DNA of 64,000 nucleotides from Datura wrightii. Its lineage: Eukaryota > Streptophyta > Magnoliopsida > Solanales > Solanaceae. Below, in pieces: positions 10,619 to 24,114 of the stretch. The notes below the pieces were generated by a model. That model saw nothing but the letters and a program-made list of their open reading frames with translations, was not told the DNA's origin and did not search any database. The stretch is taken from positions 81,293,501 to 81,357,500 of the forward strand of contig JASDFA010000007.1 in assembly GCA_035772735.1 (NCBI GenBank). Direction: 5' to 3'. How positions within the stretch are numbered: the stretch's first letter is position 1; every line of letters begins with the position of its first letter. Position numbers and translations under genes: made by a program.

Positions 10619-11822
10619 GGATGCTAATTCTAGTTGGTGGGCAATTAAATACATGGATGTGGTTTACGTGGATATGATTAGGGAATCTCGTACACCTAAT
10701 CATTCGACTCAACTTAGCTACACAACTACTTCTTCGAGTGGTGAGGTGATAATTCTAAGTTGGTGCCTACCTCATCCCGTTTTATCAACCAAGCAAGGTG
10801 TTAGGTATATTTCTATCCTAACACAAATTATATCGTGAGATACAACCATGCTCCCTACATTCTCATGTTCTGGCCTAGGTAAATGCTTTCTCAAGCATAT
10901 GCCTTAGTTAACGTGTATGTTTTCATGGTGATCAATCATAAAAACAACCAATAATTAAGAATGCAAGACAAAACAACAATCGATAACTTAATTCCAACAC
11001 AATTTCATAAAAACACAATCATAACTCATGGCTTCAACCCTAGAGGAAGGCTTCTAGCCATTCATGTTCGTAAAATTACAAGGAAACATTGTTAAAGTAA
11101 CATACTTACAAGAATTGGTAGAAGAGAAGAGGAATTTGACAAACCCTAGGTGAGTTCTCCCGCTTCTCCCTTCACTCCTAGGTGGTTTTCCAGAATAAAA
11201 TCATGACAAAATGATTTTAGGAGCTAAGGGACCTATTTATAGTAAATGAGAATTTTGCAAAATTAAGTATGTCATGGAATGGCTCCGTGTCACGGAGTGT
11301 ATCGCGGAGCACTGCCTCCGTGACACGGAGGTAACGTGGAGGCACACTGGAAATTGCCTCTGGATGCCAAGATGCCGAGGGTCTCCGCGCTGGCCGGCTT
11401 GACACGCTGCCCATGCAGCGCGATGGCATTGTGCTGGCGCGCAGCCCGCCTGGTGTGGCACGGCGCTGGCGCGCAGATCACCTACCTTCTTGTTGCCTTC
11501 TCTCGCGCCTATCATGGGTGTTGCATGGCGCTGGGCGTGGCACACGCACAGCGTGGCACTCTGCCTGGCGCAGCCAGCCTTGCCAAGGCATGCTTCTAGC
11601 CGACTTTCGCAAATTGCTCCCGACTCCATTCCTCTACTTCACCAACTTATAAATTAGTTCCTCAAATTCATGTAAACCTACAAAACAAGAACTAATCATG
11701 TTGGTTAGTACATATATTCACATTTATATAAAATCACATGAAAATGTATATAATTAATTAGCTAAACAAGACTAATTTAAGTTATAGAGCATCACTCGGG
11801 CATGCTATTTTGCCCGAGATCA

Positions 11823-13915
11823 ATGAACCTGAGAGCCGGGTCCTGTATCATGAAACGATACAGCATAGAAAGTATGCAGTCAGTATGTGGAATGTACCGA
11901 GTATGCAAGGTAAGTAAAACCACTTAAATAAAGTAAATCATTTAAAGCATTCCATAACATATCATAAGCTTTCAAATCTGAGAGGAGGGCTTGCATGCAT
12001 TTTTCAAAAATCATAATCTTTTAATAACATGACAACACATAGCTTCATAACATCAAAACTGAATCGAATGACTCAAAGCTGAAATATGATATTTGTAAGA
12101 AAAGCTGAACAATGAGTCAAAACTTGCCTTTGGGAATGCATGTATAAAATAATAACCATGAGTAATGAATATGCAAATCTGAATTATATAGACAATGGTA
12201 GACTCGTCACTTAACCGACATACAACGATAGAGCTTACGTGGTCCTGACTATTACACTCAAGTGGGCAGAGTCGTCTAAAACCTTGTCAGGGCTAAGGAT
12301 GCTACCATGATATCGATTTCAAGATCATGGACCATTAGTGTTGGGGATAGCTCACAAGGAAGGTCCCAACAATATAATAGTATCAAGCTACGTTGACACG
12401 TAGTTCTGGGGCATAGGGTGATCGACCCTTAGCCCGCCCGGTGCTAGACTCTTCTCCCAAAACATACAATGCTATACATCATGTATAACGAAGCTCAACA
12501 TCGTCTATGACGAAGCTTAACAATGAAATCATGCAACTCAACATTGTCTATTGACAAAGCTCAATAATGAAATCACATGTAGACTCAACATTGTATAAAA
12601 ATGAAGCTCAATAATAACATTCATCTCAATTGTGAATTCATACATCTGAGAAGATTTATTTCGAAACATACCACAAGATTAAAGATAAGTAGGAGTCTTT
12701 ACTCCAAAATCATGTGGTAAGCTTACTTTAGAGATACTACATCATCATACTCGATATAAGGGCTTTGCCCAAAACTTTATCATGCTTGAATCTACTCAAT
12801 TCATTTTGAAAATAATATCATAATCATAGTAGCTTTAGGATCATGCTTTTCATCATCAAATCTCATCATCATCATACATTCATCATCATTCTCTTCTTTC
12901 ATGAACTTCTCATCCATGGGCCTTTAATTTCATAAAACTAGAAAACATAATTTTAATTAAAAACTATTTAAAATCTGCCCAAGCTTCACAATTCATCAGT
13001 AGAAACATAATCCAATCATACCCATGTATAGAAATTGAAGAATTATGCAACTGGGTGAAAACCCCATAACTTGATCATAGCAATTTTCCATAATTAGATA
13101 GAGATTGGGCATGGGTGTGGAAGGAAAAACCCACTCATAACCCTACATACCTGTAAGGTATTGATTCCACCAAATTTTTTATTATCCAAGAGGAAATTGG
13201 ATGGATACCTTGAATACTAGCCTTGAATCACCTCTTCAACCTCTCAAGCTTGCATGCATGGTAGGACTAACTTAGAATAGGTTTTCCCCTCTTAAAACCC
13301 ACTAAAACGAGCCTTAAACGATGTAGTATAGGCTTTAGGAACTTATGAATTACGAAAAGGCCCTTACTAAATTTGCAGAAAAATACTGCCAGATGGTCCT
13401 AACAGATGACCTGACGACTCATGGTCCAAGGAAACGACTCGTCACCTAGTTCGTCAAGTACACTGCTTGTCTAATCTCCTGGGCTCGTAATGGGTCACAT
13501 AATCATTCGTCAGGGGTGACCACGACTTGTGGGCACTAATCGTTAACTGCACTGCCTCAAACTATGGAATTAATCATTTGACTGGTAATTGGGGACCCAA
13601 TGAATCATGGTGGCTGACCACGACGTTTGGTCACCACCTGTGGAGTACACTGGTTCCTTCCTTTTCTTTTCCTGCTCCCTCACCCCACGGCTGACCTAAC
13701 AACTTGTGGGATCTGACCACGAGTCATTTCCACGCCCATGGGGACCTATTCTCCAAACTTCCCAACTCTTCAATGGCCTTCCCCACGAATCACCTGATGA
13801 CTCGTGGGCTGTCCCACGACTCGTCCCACGACTCGTCCTGTGCCTGCAACATCAATTTTACAGTTTTTCCAGTTTTAACTCCCGGATCTGATCTTTGAGT
13901 TCCCGGGGTATAACA
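11823..13915 (-). repeat. Tekay/Del-like LTR segment, truncated at its left by the outer Athila-like element
   Basis: On the minus strand it begins at 13915 with TGTTATACCCC. It carries the marks of the other Tekay-like LTRs here: CACGACTCGT-type words at 13400-13830, and the inverted repeat TGTATC...GATACA near 11849-11868. The remainder should lie left of the window. Whether it is a solo LTR or part of a full element cannot be told. Confidence 0.7.
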
Positions 13916-14611
13916 CCGTCACCAGCAGCTGGAGAGCCACAGCCTGGAGATACAGACAGTCTCTGTACACTAGTGGTCGTGCCTGATGGATCTGGGTAAG
14001 TTTGATTTTGTTTTTGATCTAAATTTATAATATTTAATCTTAATGTTATATTTATGAATTGACATGTTTATTATCATTTTTACATGTTCCATCCAGGAAA
14101 AGAGGCCGAAAATGCTCTAAGCGAGAGCATTCAGAGGATATATGATCGACCTTATCCGAGTTGGACTGAAATACCACATCGGGTTCGACAGGGCATGTTT
14201 AATGAGTTTAAGGTATATAAATGAATTATTATGTGATAAAATTCTTCTTTGACACATGATTGTTATATATCATCTAACATTGTTGATCATTGATTACAGA
14301 CATTGTGTACTTGGCTTCCTTGCACAATAAGAAGATAGCCACAAATTTTCGAGAGGAAGGGCAGTTCAAGGATGTCAGATTGGTTTAGGGATGCAAGATT
14401 AAAGAACAAGAGGCCTGAATGGATGCTACCTCATATTTTTTATGAGCTTCAGAGATATTAGAGCACCCCTGAATTTAAGGTAAAGTGTGAATAGGCAAAG
14501 AACGCCAGGAGTGAAGGGAAAGGTGGCTCGTTGCACACTAGGGCTGCAAAGATCCAAGGGACTATAGCTAGAGAATTGGTAAGTAATTATTATATCTAAT
14601 ACTTATATAAA

Positions 14612-16862
14612 TGTCAAGACCTGAACATAGTCTCGGATCGAGACACGGGACAAGGAACCCCGAGAGGCTCCAAGTTGACCCATGGCATGAACATAACATC
14701 TAACTCAATCATAATAAAGCGGAAGATCGACATAATTAATATAGCGGAAGTCTAACAATCTCATAACATCGGAATACATACTCAATACCGAAGCTGATTA
14801 GATGCTATTTCTAAAAAGCCTCTGTTATTGACAAATTTATAGGACAAGACCCTAACTAACTCACTAAAGTCTGAAACTGAAAGTACTAGATACAACTAAA
14901 AGGAAAGGCCCTCGAAAGATGAGGACTCACCACTCTGGCTGATAAGTGCTAAAGCTGCAGGTCTGGCTACTGACGATACTGAGCCTGAATATCTGAGCCT
15001 ATATCATGAAATGATATATCATAGAGTATGCAGTCAGTATGTGGAATGTACCGAGTATGTAAGGTAAGTAAAATCGCTAAGTAAGTAAAATCATAAACAA
15101 TGCATATCATAAAACATAATCAAGATAAGATTCTGAGAGTAGGGCTTGCATGTTATTTTCTGAAATCATGATCTGAATATAACTAAATATCATAACTGAA
15201 TTGAATGACCCAAAGCTGAAAAACTGATAATCATAAGTAAAATTGAAGATTGGGTCAAACCTACTAAAAACATAATATCATGACTGATGAACATACATAA
15301 CTAGAATCATAAGGAACAATAGGAGACTCGTCATATAACCGACATTACCATGATAGAGCTTACGTGGTCCTGACTATCACACTCAAGTGGGAAGAGCTGC
15401 GCAAAGCTTTTTCAGGGCTAAGGACGCTACCATGATATCAATATCAAGATGAAGGCCCCTTGGGGGCAGGGAAATCTCACAAGGGGGGTTCCAAATAATC
15501 TGAACATACCTACATTGGCGCATAGTTCTGAGGCATAGGGTTGACTGACCCTTGGCCTACTCGGTGCTGGACACTACTCCCAAAAACATGCATATGCTCT
15601 CCATCATTTTACAACGAAGCTGAACCATCGTCTAATCGTGAAGCTGACTCATAACATACATGCATAAATCTGAAGGCATAACATGTGGAGCCTCGGGCTC
15701 AAACTATACCGCAAGCTGAAAATAGTGGGAGTCTAAACGCCAAAATCCATGTGGTAAGCTAATACATGAAGTTTAGATAAAACATGAAACATACTTGATC
15801 ATATGGGCTTGCCCAATACTTAAAAAATCTTGAAATAGACTTGATCATTCGAAAACATGAACATAGACATGGATAATTCGAAATCATACTTTCTTCGTAT
15901 ATATCTCATCATACTTGAATACATATTTCATAGGTCTCAACTTTCATGAACTTTCATGGATGGGCATCATAATTTATAAAACTTGAAAATATAATTTATA
16001 ATTGAAAACATTGTAAAACATGCCCATTAATCATAATTCAACATTAGAAACATGCTTAGATCATACCAATGATTGAAACTTAGAGAATTCACATGTTGGG
16101 TTAAAACCGCATAGATTCATAAACTAGAATTTCATGAATTAAAGAGGGATTGGGCATGGGTGTGGATGGATACACCCATTCATAGACTTACATACCTGTA
16201 GAAATCTTATTTCACAACTTCCTTGATTGCCCAATGGAAGTTCGGGGAAGAACTTGAGGAATCTAGGCTTGATCACCCTTAGGAGCTCCTAGACTTGCAT
16301 GCATGGAGGTGAATAAGCCTAGAATGAACTTACCCCTCTTGAAACAAACTATTCTGAGCTTAAAACAACATAGTTTAGGCCTTAGGAACTTAGGAATTAC
16401 GGAAAATACCATAATATATTTGTAGGAAAAAACACACTAGCAATCCCATCGAGGGACTAGATGACTCATGCCCCATCACCACGACTCATGGACTGCTCTC
16501 GTCACCTGCACTAGAAATTCATCACCACTGGTCACCACAAGGGACACCACGATTCGTGGTGTACCCTACGACTCGTGGTGACTGGTCATTAGGGACACTG
16601 TCAAAACATTCATCCTTCAAACCAAACACTGATCAAGATCCTCTTGACGACTCGTGGTGGTGACCATGACTCGTGGTCCCGCCCGTGGTCAGCCTCAAAT
16701 CACAAAACTCAACCAAGTCCAACCTTTTCTCCATGAGTCACTCAACAACTTGTGGTGCACCCAATGGGTCACTGGACGACTCGTCCTGTGACCTGGTGCA
16801 GAAAATCCTATTTTCTTTGTTTCAACTCCCGGGTCTGACCTTAGGATTTTTGGGGTACTAGA
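14612..16862 (-). repeat. 3' LTR of the minus-strand Tekay-like element
   Basis: The plus-strand text begins TGTCAAGACC and ends at GGGTACTAGA (CA expected). The purine tract follows in the internal region as its complement ATATCTCCCCTTTGGG. It contains a CACGACTCGTGG-type cluster at 16440-16790 and a TGTATC/GATACA-like inverted repeat near 15000. Confidence 0.88.
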
Positions 16863-17106
16863 ATATCTCCCCTTTGGGAACATTCATCCTCGAATGTTGA
16901 AAATAATAGTGAAAAATAGAGAAATGCAATCATCAAACTCAAATACTGAAAATACAAGTTGAAAATTAACGAAGTGATTGACTCCGAACTGAACTACATG
17001 ACTGAACTAAATTCATGAATCACACATACATTCATTGACATGAAAGAAACTGGGGAACATGAGCTAAACATTAAACTAAATAGAGTACAAAGGAGGAAAC
17101 ATATAC

Positions 17107-20100
17107 CTCAAGCTGAAACTGAGCCGTAAGGGAATAGATGTGGTAATTAGCCATCATATCTGCTTCGGCTTCCATGTAACTCCCTCAACATGCTGGTTCC
17201 TCCACAAAACCTTGATTGAGGCTATGTCCTTGTTTCTTAGCATTCGAACCTGACGATCAAGTACTTCCACCGGAACCTCCTCATAACTAAGGCTATCTTT
17301 CAGACCAACAGTGTCCACTGGAACAACCAGAGTTGGATCATCCAAACACTTCCTTAAGAGCGATACATGGACCAACATAATCGGGACTGAGTTTCCCTTT
17401 CCTTCCAAATCTCATCACTCCCTTCATGGGGACACCTTCAGAAACACCCAATCATCCATTTTGAACTCAAGTTCTCTCCTTCTCACATCAGCATAGGACT
17501 TTTGGTGACTTTGAGTTGTTTTCAACCTGCCCTGTATAAGCTAAACTTTCTTCATGGCCTCATGGACTGAATCTGGTCCTATCATCGCAGCTTCACCGAC
17601 TTCAAACCAACCAATAGGTGATCTACATCACCACCCATAGAGAGCCTCAAACGGAGCCATCTAATGTTGGAATGGTAGTTGTTGTTATATGTAAACTCAA
17701 TGAGAGGAAAATGGTCATCCCAACTACCTTTGAAATCAATCACACACGCTCTCAACATATCATTGAGGGTTTGAATAGTCCGCTCGACCTGACCATCTGT
17801 CTGCAGGTGAAAGGTTGTGCTAAGCTTGATTTGAGTACCAAGTCCCTTCTGAAATGATCCCCAAAAACTGCGAGATAAACTGAGTACCTCTATCTGATAT
17901 GATGGACAAGGGCACTCCATGCAACCGAACTAACTCTCGGACATACAACTTAGCATAATCCTCTGTTGAATCGGTAGTTTTGACTGGTAAGAAGTGAGTT
18001 GCCTTAGTCAACCTGTCTGTAATAACCAAAATAGAGTCATACTGTCAACGAGTGCGAGGCAACCCTGTAATGAGTCCATATTATTTCTGCGCACTTCGAA
18101 GTATGGATACCAATTTCTTGAAGCACACCTCCAGGTCTTTGATGCTCAATCTTCACCTGTTGACAATTCGGACACTTAGCCACAAACTCTGCTATGTCCC
18201 TCTTCATGCCACTCCACCAATAGACTTCCCGTAGGTCACGGTACATCTTCGTGGCACCTGGATGTATAGAGTATCTGGAACCATGAGCCTCATGCAATAT
18301 TCGATCTCTCAAATCATCAACCGCTGGAACACACACAAGCGACCAAGATATTGAAGCACCCCATCTCCCCCTTTGGAGAAGACCTCTACCTTTTGATTTT
18401 GAATGGCTTCCTTCAACTTTACCAAAATAGAATCCTTGTCTTGTCTAGCTTTGACCTCGATCACTAAGGATGATTCTGACCCATTCTGAACAATAACACC
18501 ACCATTGGTCAAGTCAACAAGACAAACTCCCAACCGCGCAAGACGATGTACATCCTTCACTAACTCCTTTCTTTCCTCATCTATATGGGAAACACTCTCC
18601 ATAGAAAGCCTACTAAGAGCGTCTACCACCATATTATCCTGGCTCGGATGATAGAGAACACTCATATTATAATCCTTCAAAAGCTCCAACCACCTTTTCT
18701 TACGTAGATTCAAATACTTTTGGGTAAACACGTACTGTAGGCTTTTGTGGTCCGTAAACAAATCTACTTGGACCCCGTACAAATAGTGTCTCCAAATCTT
18801 CAAGGCAAATACTACCGCTGCCAATTCGAGATCATGAGTCGGGTAGTTCATTTCATGGACCTTCAGCTGCCTAGAAGCATAGGCTATGGCCTTACCGTGC
18901 TGCATGAGTACACAACCAAGGCCGATCCTTGAAGCGTCACAATATACCAAAAACCCATTGGTACCCTCCGGTAGAATTAACACAGGTGCTGAGGTGAGTC
19001 GCGTCTTCAACTCTTGGAAGCTCTTCTCACAAGCCTCTGACCATTGAAACTTCACTTTCTTCTGGGTCAACTTAGTCAACGGTGCTGCAATGGACAAAAA
19101 CCCTTCAACAAACCTTCAATAGTAACCAGCAAAACCCAAGAAACTCCTGATGTCCGAAGGACTCACTGGTCTATTTTTCACCACTTCTATCTTTTGAGAG
19201 TCCACCTGTACACCCTCACATGACACCACATGGCCCAAAAATGCCACTTAGTTCAACCAAAACTCACATTTACTGAATTTAGCATACAACTGGCGATCCT
19301 TAAGAGTCTGTAGCACCACCCTCAAATGAGCGGCATGCTCCTCCTTGCTCCGAGAGTATATAAGGATGTCATCTATAAATATAATCACGAACATATCTAA
19401 ATATGGCTTGAACACACTATTCATTAAATCCATGAAAGCTACAGGAGAATTCGTTAGTCCAAAAGACATAACTACAAACTCATAGTGACCATACCGAGTC
19501 CTGAAGGTTGTCTTCGTGATGTCACTCTCCCGAACCCTGAGCTGATGGTATTCGAATCTGAGGTCTATCTTAGAAAAGCACTTAGCACCCTGAAGCTGGT
19601 CAAACAAATCATCAATCCTGGGGAAAGGATACCTGTTCTTGATGGTAATCTTGTTTAATTGTCGATAATTAATACACATACGAAGAGAACCATCCTTCTT
19701 GCGGACAAAGAGAACTGGTGCACCCCATGGGGATTTTCTAGGTCTGATGAAACCCTTGTCTAGAAGATATTTCAACTGTTCCTTCAACTCCTTTAGCTAA
19801 GCTGGAGCCATTTTGTAAGGAGGGATGGATATAGGTTGTGTATCGGGAAAAAGGTCAATACCGAAATTAATCTCCCGCTTGGGAGGAATTCCTGGTAAAT
19901 CATCTGGAAACACCTCTGGATACTGACACACTAGGGGACCTGACTAGATAGTTGGGGTTTTGGACGTAGCATCCTTAACCCTAACTAGATGTTACACGCA
20001 ACCTTTAGAAATCATTCTTCTGGCCTTAAGGTAGGAAATGAAGTGACCTACAGGCATAGCTAAACTACCCTTACACTCTAAGACTAGTTCACCCAGAAAT

Positions 20101-20189
20101 CTAAACTCTACTGCACGGGTTCTACAATTAACTGAGGCATAGCATGCATGTAGGCAATCCATGCCGAAGATAACATCAAAACCTGTCAT
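17107..20189 (-). pseudogene. Chromovirus pol: protease, reverse transcriptase, RNase H, integrase, chromodomain
   Basis: Protease remnant with FDVIFGMDCL near 20150-20185. The reverse transcriptase (19787-19248) has FVRKKDGSLRMC, the QLNK motif and the catalytic FIDDILIYS near 19355-19395. RNase H (about 18970-18660) has YCDASRIGLG and TDHKSLQYVF. The integrase has an HHCC zinc finger with CPNCQQVK near 18165-18190 and the second catalytic Asp in IISDRGTQF near 17885-17910. The C-terminal chromodomain (about 17300-17107) has DRQVRMLRNK and VLWRNQHVEG and ends frameshifted. Stops at 19245, 18037 and 17531, and several frameshifts, disable it. The integrase chromodomain is the hallmark of Tekay/Del chromoviruses, which tend to target heterochromatin. 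Confidence 0.88.
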
Positions 20190-20352
20190 GGCTAACTCTA
20201 CTAATCTGCTAAGGTGACTTTCTGAAGAACTGTGATAGGGAAATTTCTATATACTCATTGAGCTATAACTGAATCACTGACTGGAGTAGAGACTGAGAAA
20301 GGTTCTGATAGGATTTTGGGAGTGACTCTGAAACTACTAGCAGCATAGGTCG

Positions 20353-21660
20353 TCACAAAATATAAAGTAGACCTGGATCTAACAATGCATATACATCAAG
20401 GTGGAATACTCGTAACATACCAGTGACTACATCTGGGGAGACTTCCTTCTCCTGACGGGATGCTAGGGCATAGAATCTATTTTGACGCTGACCACCACCC
20501 GCACTAATAGATTCCCCCTGTTGGGCTGGGCGTGCTGGTGGAGCTGCTGGACTGGAGGATGGGGCTCGAACCCCATCATGACCCTGTCTGGCTGCTGGGC
20601 AATCCTTAAGAATATTTCTGGGCTTCCCATACCCGAAACAAGCACCTGAACCTGCTAAGAACTGACCCACGTGTCTCCGACCACACCTGCTACACTCAGG
20701 ACTTCTGGTCTCTGCGGATTTGTTACCTCTAGATCCTGATGCTCGTACCCTATGATCGCACCTGGATCTAGATGGCACACTCATAGCCCAAGGCGCTAGG
20801 GCTGAAGACCTCTGGTGGGACTATTGACGGTGCCCACTAGGTCTATGTTAGGAGAATCTGAAGCTATCAGTCCTGGCCCTCCTGGCCTCTCTCTCCCGCT
20901 CACCCATCTGCACCGACTCCATCTATTGGGCGTACAGGACTATCCGAGCAAAGTCAATGTCATGAAGAAGCATCACGATCTAGCAATCCCTGACCAAGTA
21001 GTCTGCTATGCCATGCACGAACCGACTCACCCGGGCTCTTTGATCTAACACTATCTCAGGTGCATACTTGGACAAGCGAGTGAACTCCAAGGTATACTTC
21101 TGAACTGTCATTTTTCCTTACTTTAGGTTCACAAACTCAGCTGCTTTAATCTCCCTCCTCTCACGAAGGGAGAACCGATATAGAAAAGCGATATGAAACT
21201 CATCCCAACCAATAGGGCCTACTCCAACTACCCTGCTATCCTTCCATTGCTTGAACCAGATATGCACAACCCCTTTCAACTATTACGAGGCTAGATCAGT
21301 GCACTCCTCTCCGGTCACCCCCATGATTTGGGTGATCTTCAAAACCTCATCAATAAACTCGTGTGGATCCTCGTCCATATTTGATACAAGAAACTCCGGA
21401 GGGTTCATCCTTAAAAAATATCTAACCCTTACTGATGTCGTATTCCCATTCTAAGGGACATGCACTACTACCTGTTGATTAACCTGGGTGATCAAGGCCT
21501 GAGCTAGCATCTATATGGCTTCCCTAAACTCTGTGTGGGCAACCTGCTCGGGTACATGCTCCTCATGGGCTGGTGGGGCCTGCTGGTGCCCATCTCCATT
21601 ACCATTCTCATGGTCATTTCTGTTCCCATTTCTTCTTCTGTTGACTTGGTGAGGAGGCAT
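20353..21660 (-). pseudogene. Chromovirus gag, broken
   Basis: The start codon at 21658-21660 opens an Asn/Gly/His-rich N-terminus (RNGNRNDHENGNG). The retrotransposon gag core (WFKQWKDSR, EFTRLSKYAPE) follows between about 21260 and 21040 with several stops. The nucleocapsid stretch at 20784-20353 holds a zinc knuckle in which one Cys is Tyr (CFGYGKP). The same order is seen in the plus-strand copy at 51178-52440. Confidence 0.8.
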
Positions 21661-21848
21661 GATTCTACAAACGCGTATTGCATGAGTTAGAAGGATAGAG
21701 AGACATTTCATCGCACGACATAGATCATGAAAGAAGGGAACATTTCCTAAAATGTCGCGTAGCCTCTTCATGTGGTGCACTTTACACCCATGAAAAAGAC
21801 TCTACTTAACACAGATTTCAGACACCCTAGGATACTTCAAAACCTATT

Positions 21849-21860
21849 TCTCTGATACCA
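21849..21860 (-). other. Primer-binding site, initiator tRNA-Met type
   Basis: TGGTATCAGAGA on the minus strand, five bases inside the LTR at 21865. The canonical plant site is TGGTATCAGAGC. Confidence 0.85.
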
Positions 21861-21864
21861 GGTT

Positions 21865-24114
21865 TGTCAAGATCCGAATATAGGCCTGGTCGAGACACAA
21901 GACAAGGAACCCCGAGAGGCTCCAAGTTAACCCATGGCATGAACATAACATCTAACTCAATCATAATAAAGTGTAAGATCAACATAATTAATATAGTAGA
22001 AGTCTGATAATCTCATAACATCAGAATACATAGCGCAAGAACGAAGCTGATCACATGTTATGTCTGAAAAGCCTCTACTACTGACGAGTTGATAGGACAA
22101 GACCCCAACTAACTCACTAAAGTCTGAAACTAAAAGTAGTAGATACAACTAAAAGGAAGGGCCCTCGAAAGACAAGGACTCACCACTCTAGCTGATAAGT
22201 GCTAAAGCTGCAGGTCTGGCTACTGATGATACTGAGCCTGAATATCCAAGCCTGTATCATGAATTGATACATCATAGAGTATGCAGTCAGTATGTGGAAT
22301 ATACCGAGTATGTAAGGTAAGTAAAACCGCTAAGTAAATAAAATCATAAACCATGCATATCATAAAACATAATCAAGATAAGATTCTGAGAGTAGGGCTT
22401 GCATGCTATTTTCTGGAATCATGATCTGAACATAACTGAATATTATAACTGAATCGAATGACCCAAAGCCGAAAAACTGATAATCATAAGTAGAAATGAA
22501 CATTGGGTCGAACCTGCTGAAAACATAATATCATGACTGATGAACATGCATAACTTAAATCATGAGGAACAATGGGAGACTCATCATATAACTGACATTA
22601 CCACGATAGAGCTTACGTGGTCCCGACTATCACACTTAAGTGCACAGAGTTGTCCAAAGCTTTGTCGGGGCTAAGGACGCTACCATGATATTGATATTAA
22701 GCTGAAGGCCCCTTGGGGGAAGGGGAAGCTAAAAAGGGAGGTCCAAAATAATCTGAACATACCTACGTTAGCGCATAGTTTTGAGGCATAGGGTTGACTG
22801 ACCCTTAGCCTACTCGGTGCTGGACACTACTCCCAAAAACATCCATATTCTCTCCCATCATTTTACAACGAAGCTGAACCATCATGTAATGATGAAGCTG
22901 ACTCATAACATACATGCATAAATCTGAAGTCATAAAATGAGGAGCATCAGGCTCAAACCATATCACAAGTTAAAAATAGTAGGAGTCTAGACTCCAAAAT
23001 CCATGTGGTAAGCTAATATATGAAGTTTAGATAAATCATGTAACATACTTGATCATATGGGCTTGCCCAATACATAAACATGCTAGACATAGACTTGATC
23101 ATTTGAAAACATGAACAAGACATGGGTAATTCGAAATCATACTTTCTACATATACATCTCACCATACTTGAAGACATATTTCATAGATCTCAACTTTCAT
23201 GAACTTTTATGGATGGGCATCATAATTTATAATACTTAAAAATATAACTCATAGTTGAAAGCATTGTAAAATATGCCCATTAATCATAATTTAACATTAG
23301 AAATATGCTTAGATCATACCCATGATTGAAACTTAGAGAATTCACATGTTGGGTTAAAACCCCATAGATTTATCAACTAGAATTCATGATTTGAAAAGGG
23401 ATTGGGCATGGGTGTGGATGGATACACCCATTCATAGCCTTACATACATGGAGAAATCTGATTTCACAACTTCCTTGATTCCCCAAATGGAAATTTGGGG
23501 TAGAACTTGAGGAATCTAGGCTTGATCACCTTAGGAGCTCCCAAACTTGCATGCATGGAGGTGAATAAGCCTAGAATGAACTTACCCCTCTTAAAACACA
23601 CAATTATGAGCTTAAAATGACGTAGTTTAGGCCTTAGGAACTTAGGAATTATGAAAAAGCCCTTAACAAATTCTCAGAAAAAAATACACCGCCAGTCCTA
23701 ACGAGGGACTGGACGACTCGTGCCCCGTCACCACCACTCATGGTCTGCTCTCGTCGCCTACACTGGAAATTCATCACCACTTTTCACCACGAGGGACACC
23801 ACGACTCGTGGTGTACTGTATGACTCATGGTGATTGGTCATTAGGGACACTGCCAAAACATTCATCCTTCAAACCAAACACTAATCACGATCCTCTTGAC
23901 AACTCGTGCTAGTGACCACAACTCGTGATCCCAACAGTGGTCAGACTCAAATCCCAAAACTCAACCAAGTCCAACCTTTTCCTCACGAGTCACTCAACGA
24001 CTCATGGTGCACCCAATGAGTCACTGGATGACTTATCTTGTGACCTAGTGTAGAAAATCCTATTTTCTCCGTTTCAACTCCCGAGTCTGATCTTATAATT
24101 TTCGGGGTATTACA
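21865..24114 (-). repeat. 5' LTR of the minus-strand Tekay-like element
   Basis: It is collinear with 14612-16862 at nearly identical length. On the minus strand it begins TGTAATACCCCG at 24114. A cluster of CACGACTCGTGG-type words lies at 23700-24040, in the first 400 bp of U3. Confidence 0.9.

Larger units (their letters stand above)
1..11822 (-). mobile_element. Athila-like Ty3/gypsy element, outer copy, partial and interrupted
   Basis: Reading on the minus strand from 11822 leftward, the parts are: a 5' LTR (10624-11822, then 4180-4556), a primer-binding site at 4156-4173, gag-protease at 4069-1636, and a 3' non-coding internal region to base 1. The 3' LTR lies left of the window. The LTR is cut by an opposite-orientation copy of the same family at 4557-10618. 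No reverse transcriptase, RNase H or integrase is visible. The protease core of the DLGA type and the tRNA-Asp primer site place it in the Athila/Tat branch by family knowledge. The element appears to have inserted into the Tekay-like LTR seen at 11823-13915; the matching target duplication would be off the left edge. Confidence 0.8.
4180..11822 (-). repeat. 5' LTR of the outer Athila-like element, split in two
   Basis: The LTR occupies 4180-4556 and 10624-11822, about 1.58 kb in all, with the inner element and one copy of its target duplication between. On the minus strand it begins TGATCTCGGGCAAAATAGCA at 11822 and ends in CA at 4180. The plus-strand text CTATTTATA at 11233-11241 is a TATA box (TATAAATAG) on the minus strand. 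Upstream of it in U3, 11270-11600 is GC-rich and crowded with GTGACACG/CGTGTCAC-like words. The sequence runs smoothly across the 4556/10624 junction when compared with the inner LTRs. Confidence 0.85.
14612..24114 (-). mobile_element. Tekay/Del-like chromovirus (Ty3/gypsy), full length, decayed
   Basis: LTRs of 2250-2251 bp (14612-16862 and 21865-24114) flank gag-pol on the minus strand. The order is gag, protease, reverse transcriptase, RNase H, integrase, chromodomain. The primer site at 21849-21860 matches initiator tRNA-Met in 11 of 12 bases. The flanking five bases are ATAAA (14607-14611) and ATATA (24115-24119), one mismatch, in keeping with age. Inserted in an intron of the CACTA gene. 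Confidence 0.92.

Noticed and set aside
11336..11652. Overlapping open frames on both strands in a GC-rich patch
   Set aside because: The patch is the GC-rich U3 part of an LTR. The frames are short, overlap on both strands, and are not kept in the sister LTRs.
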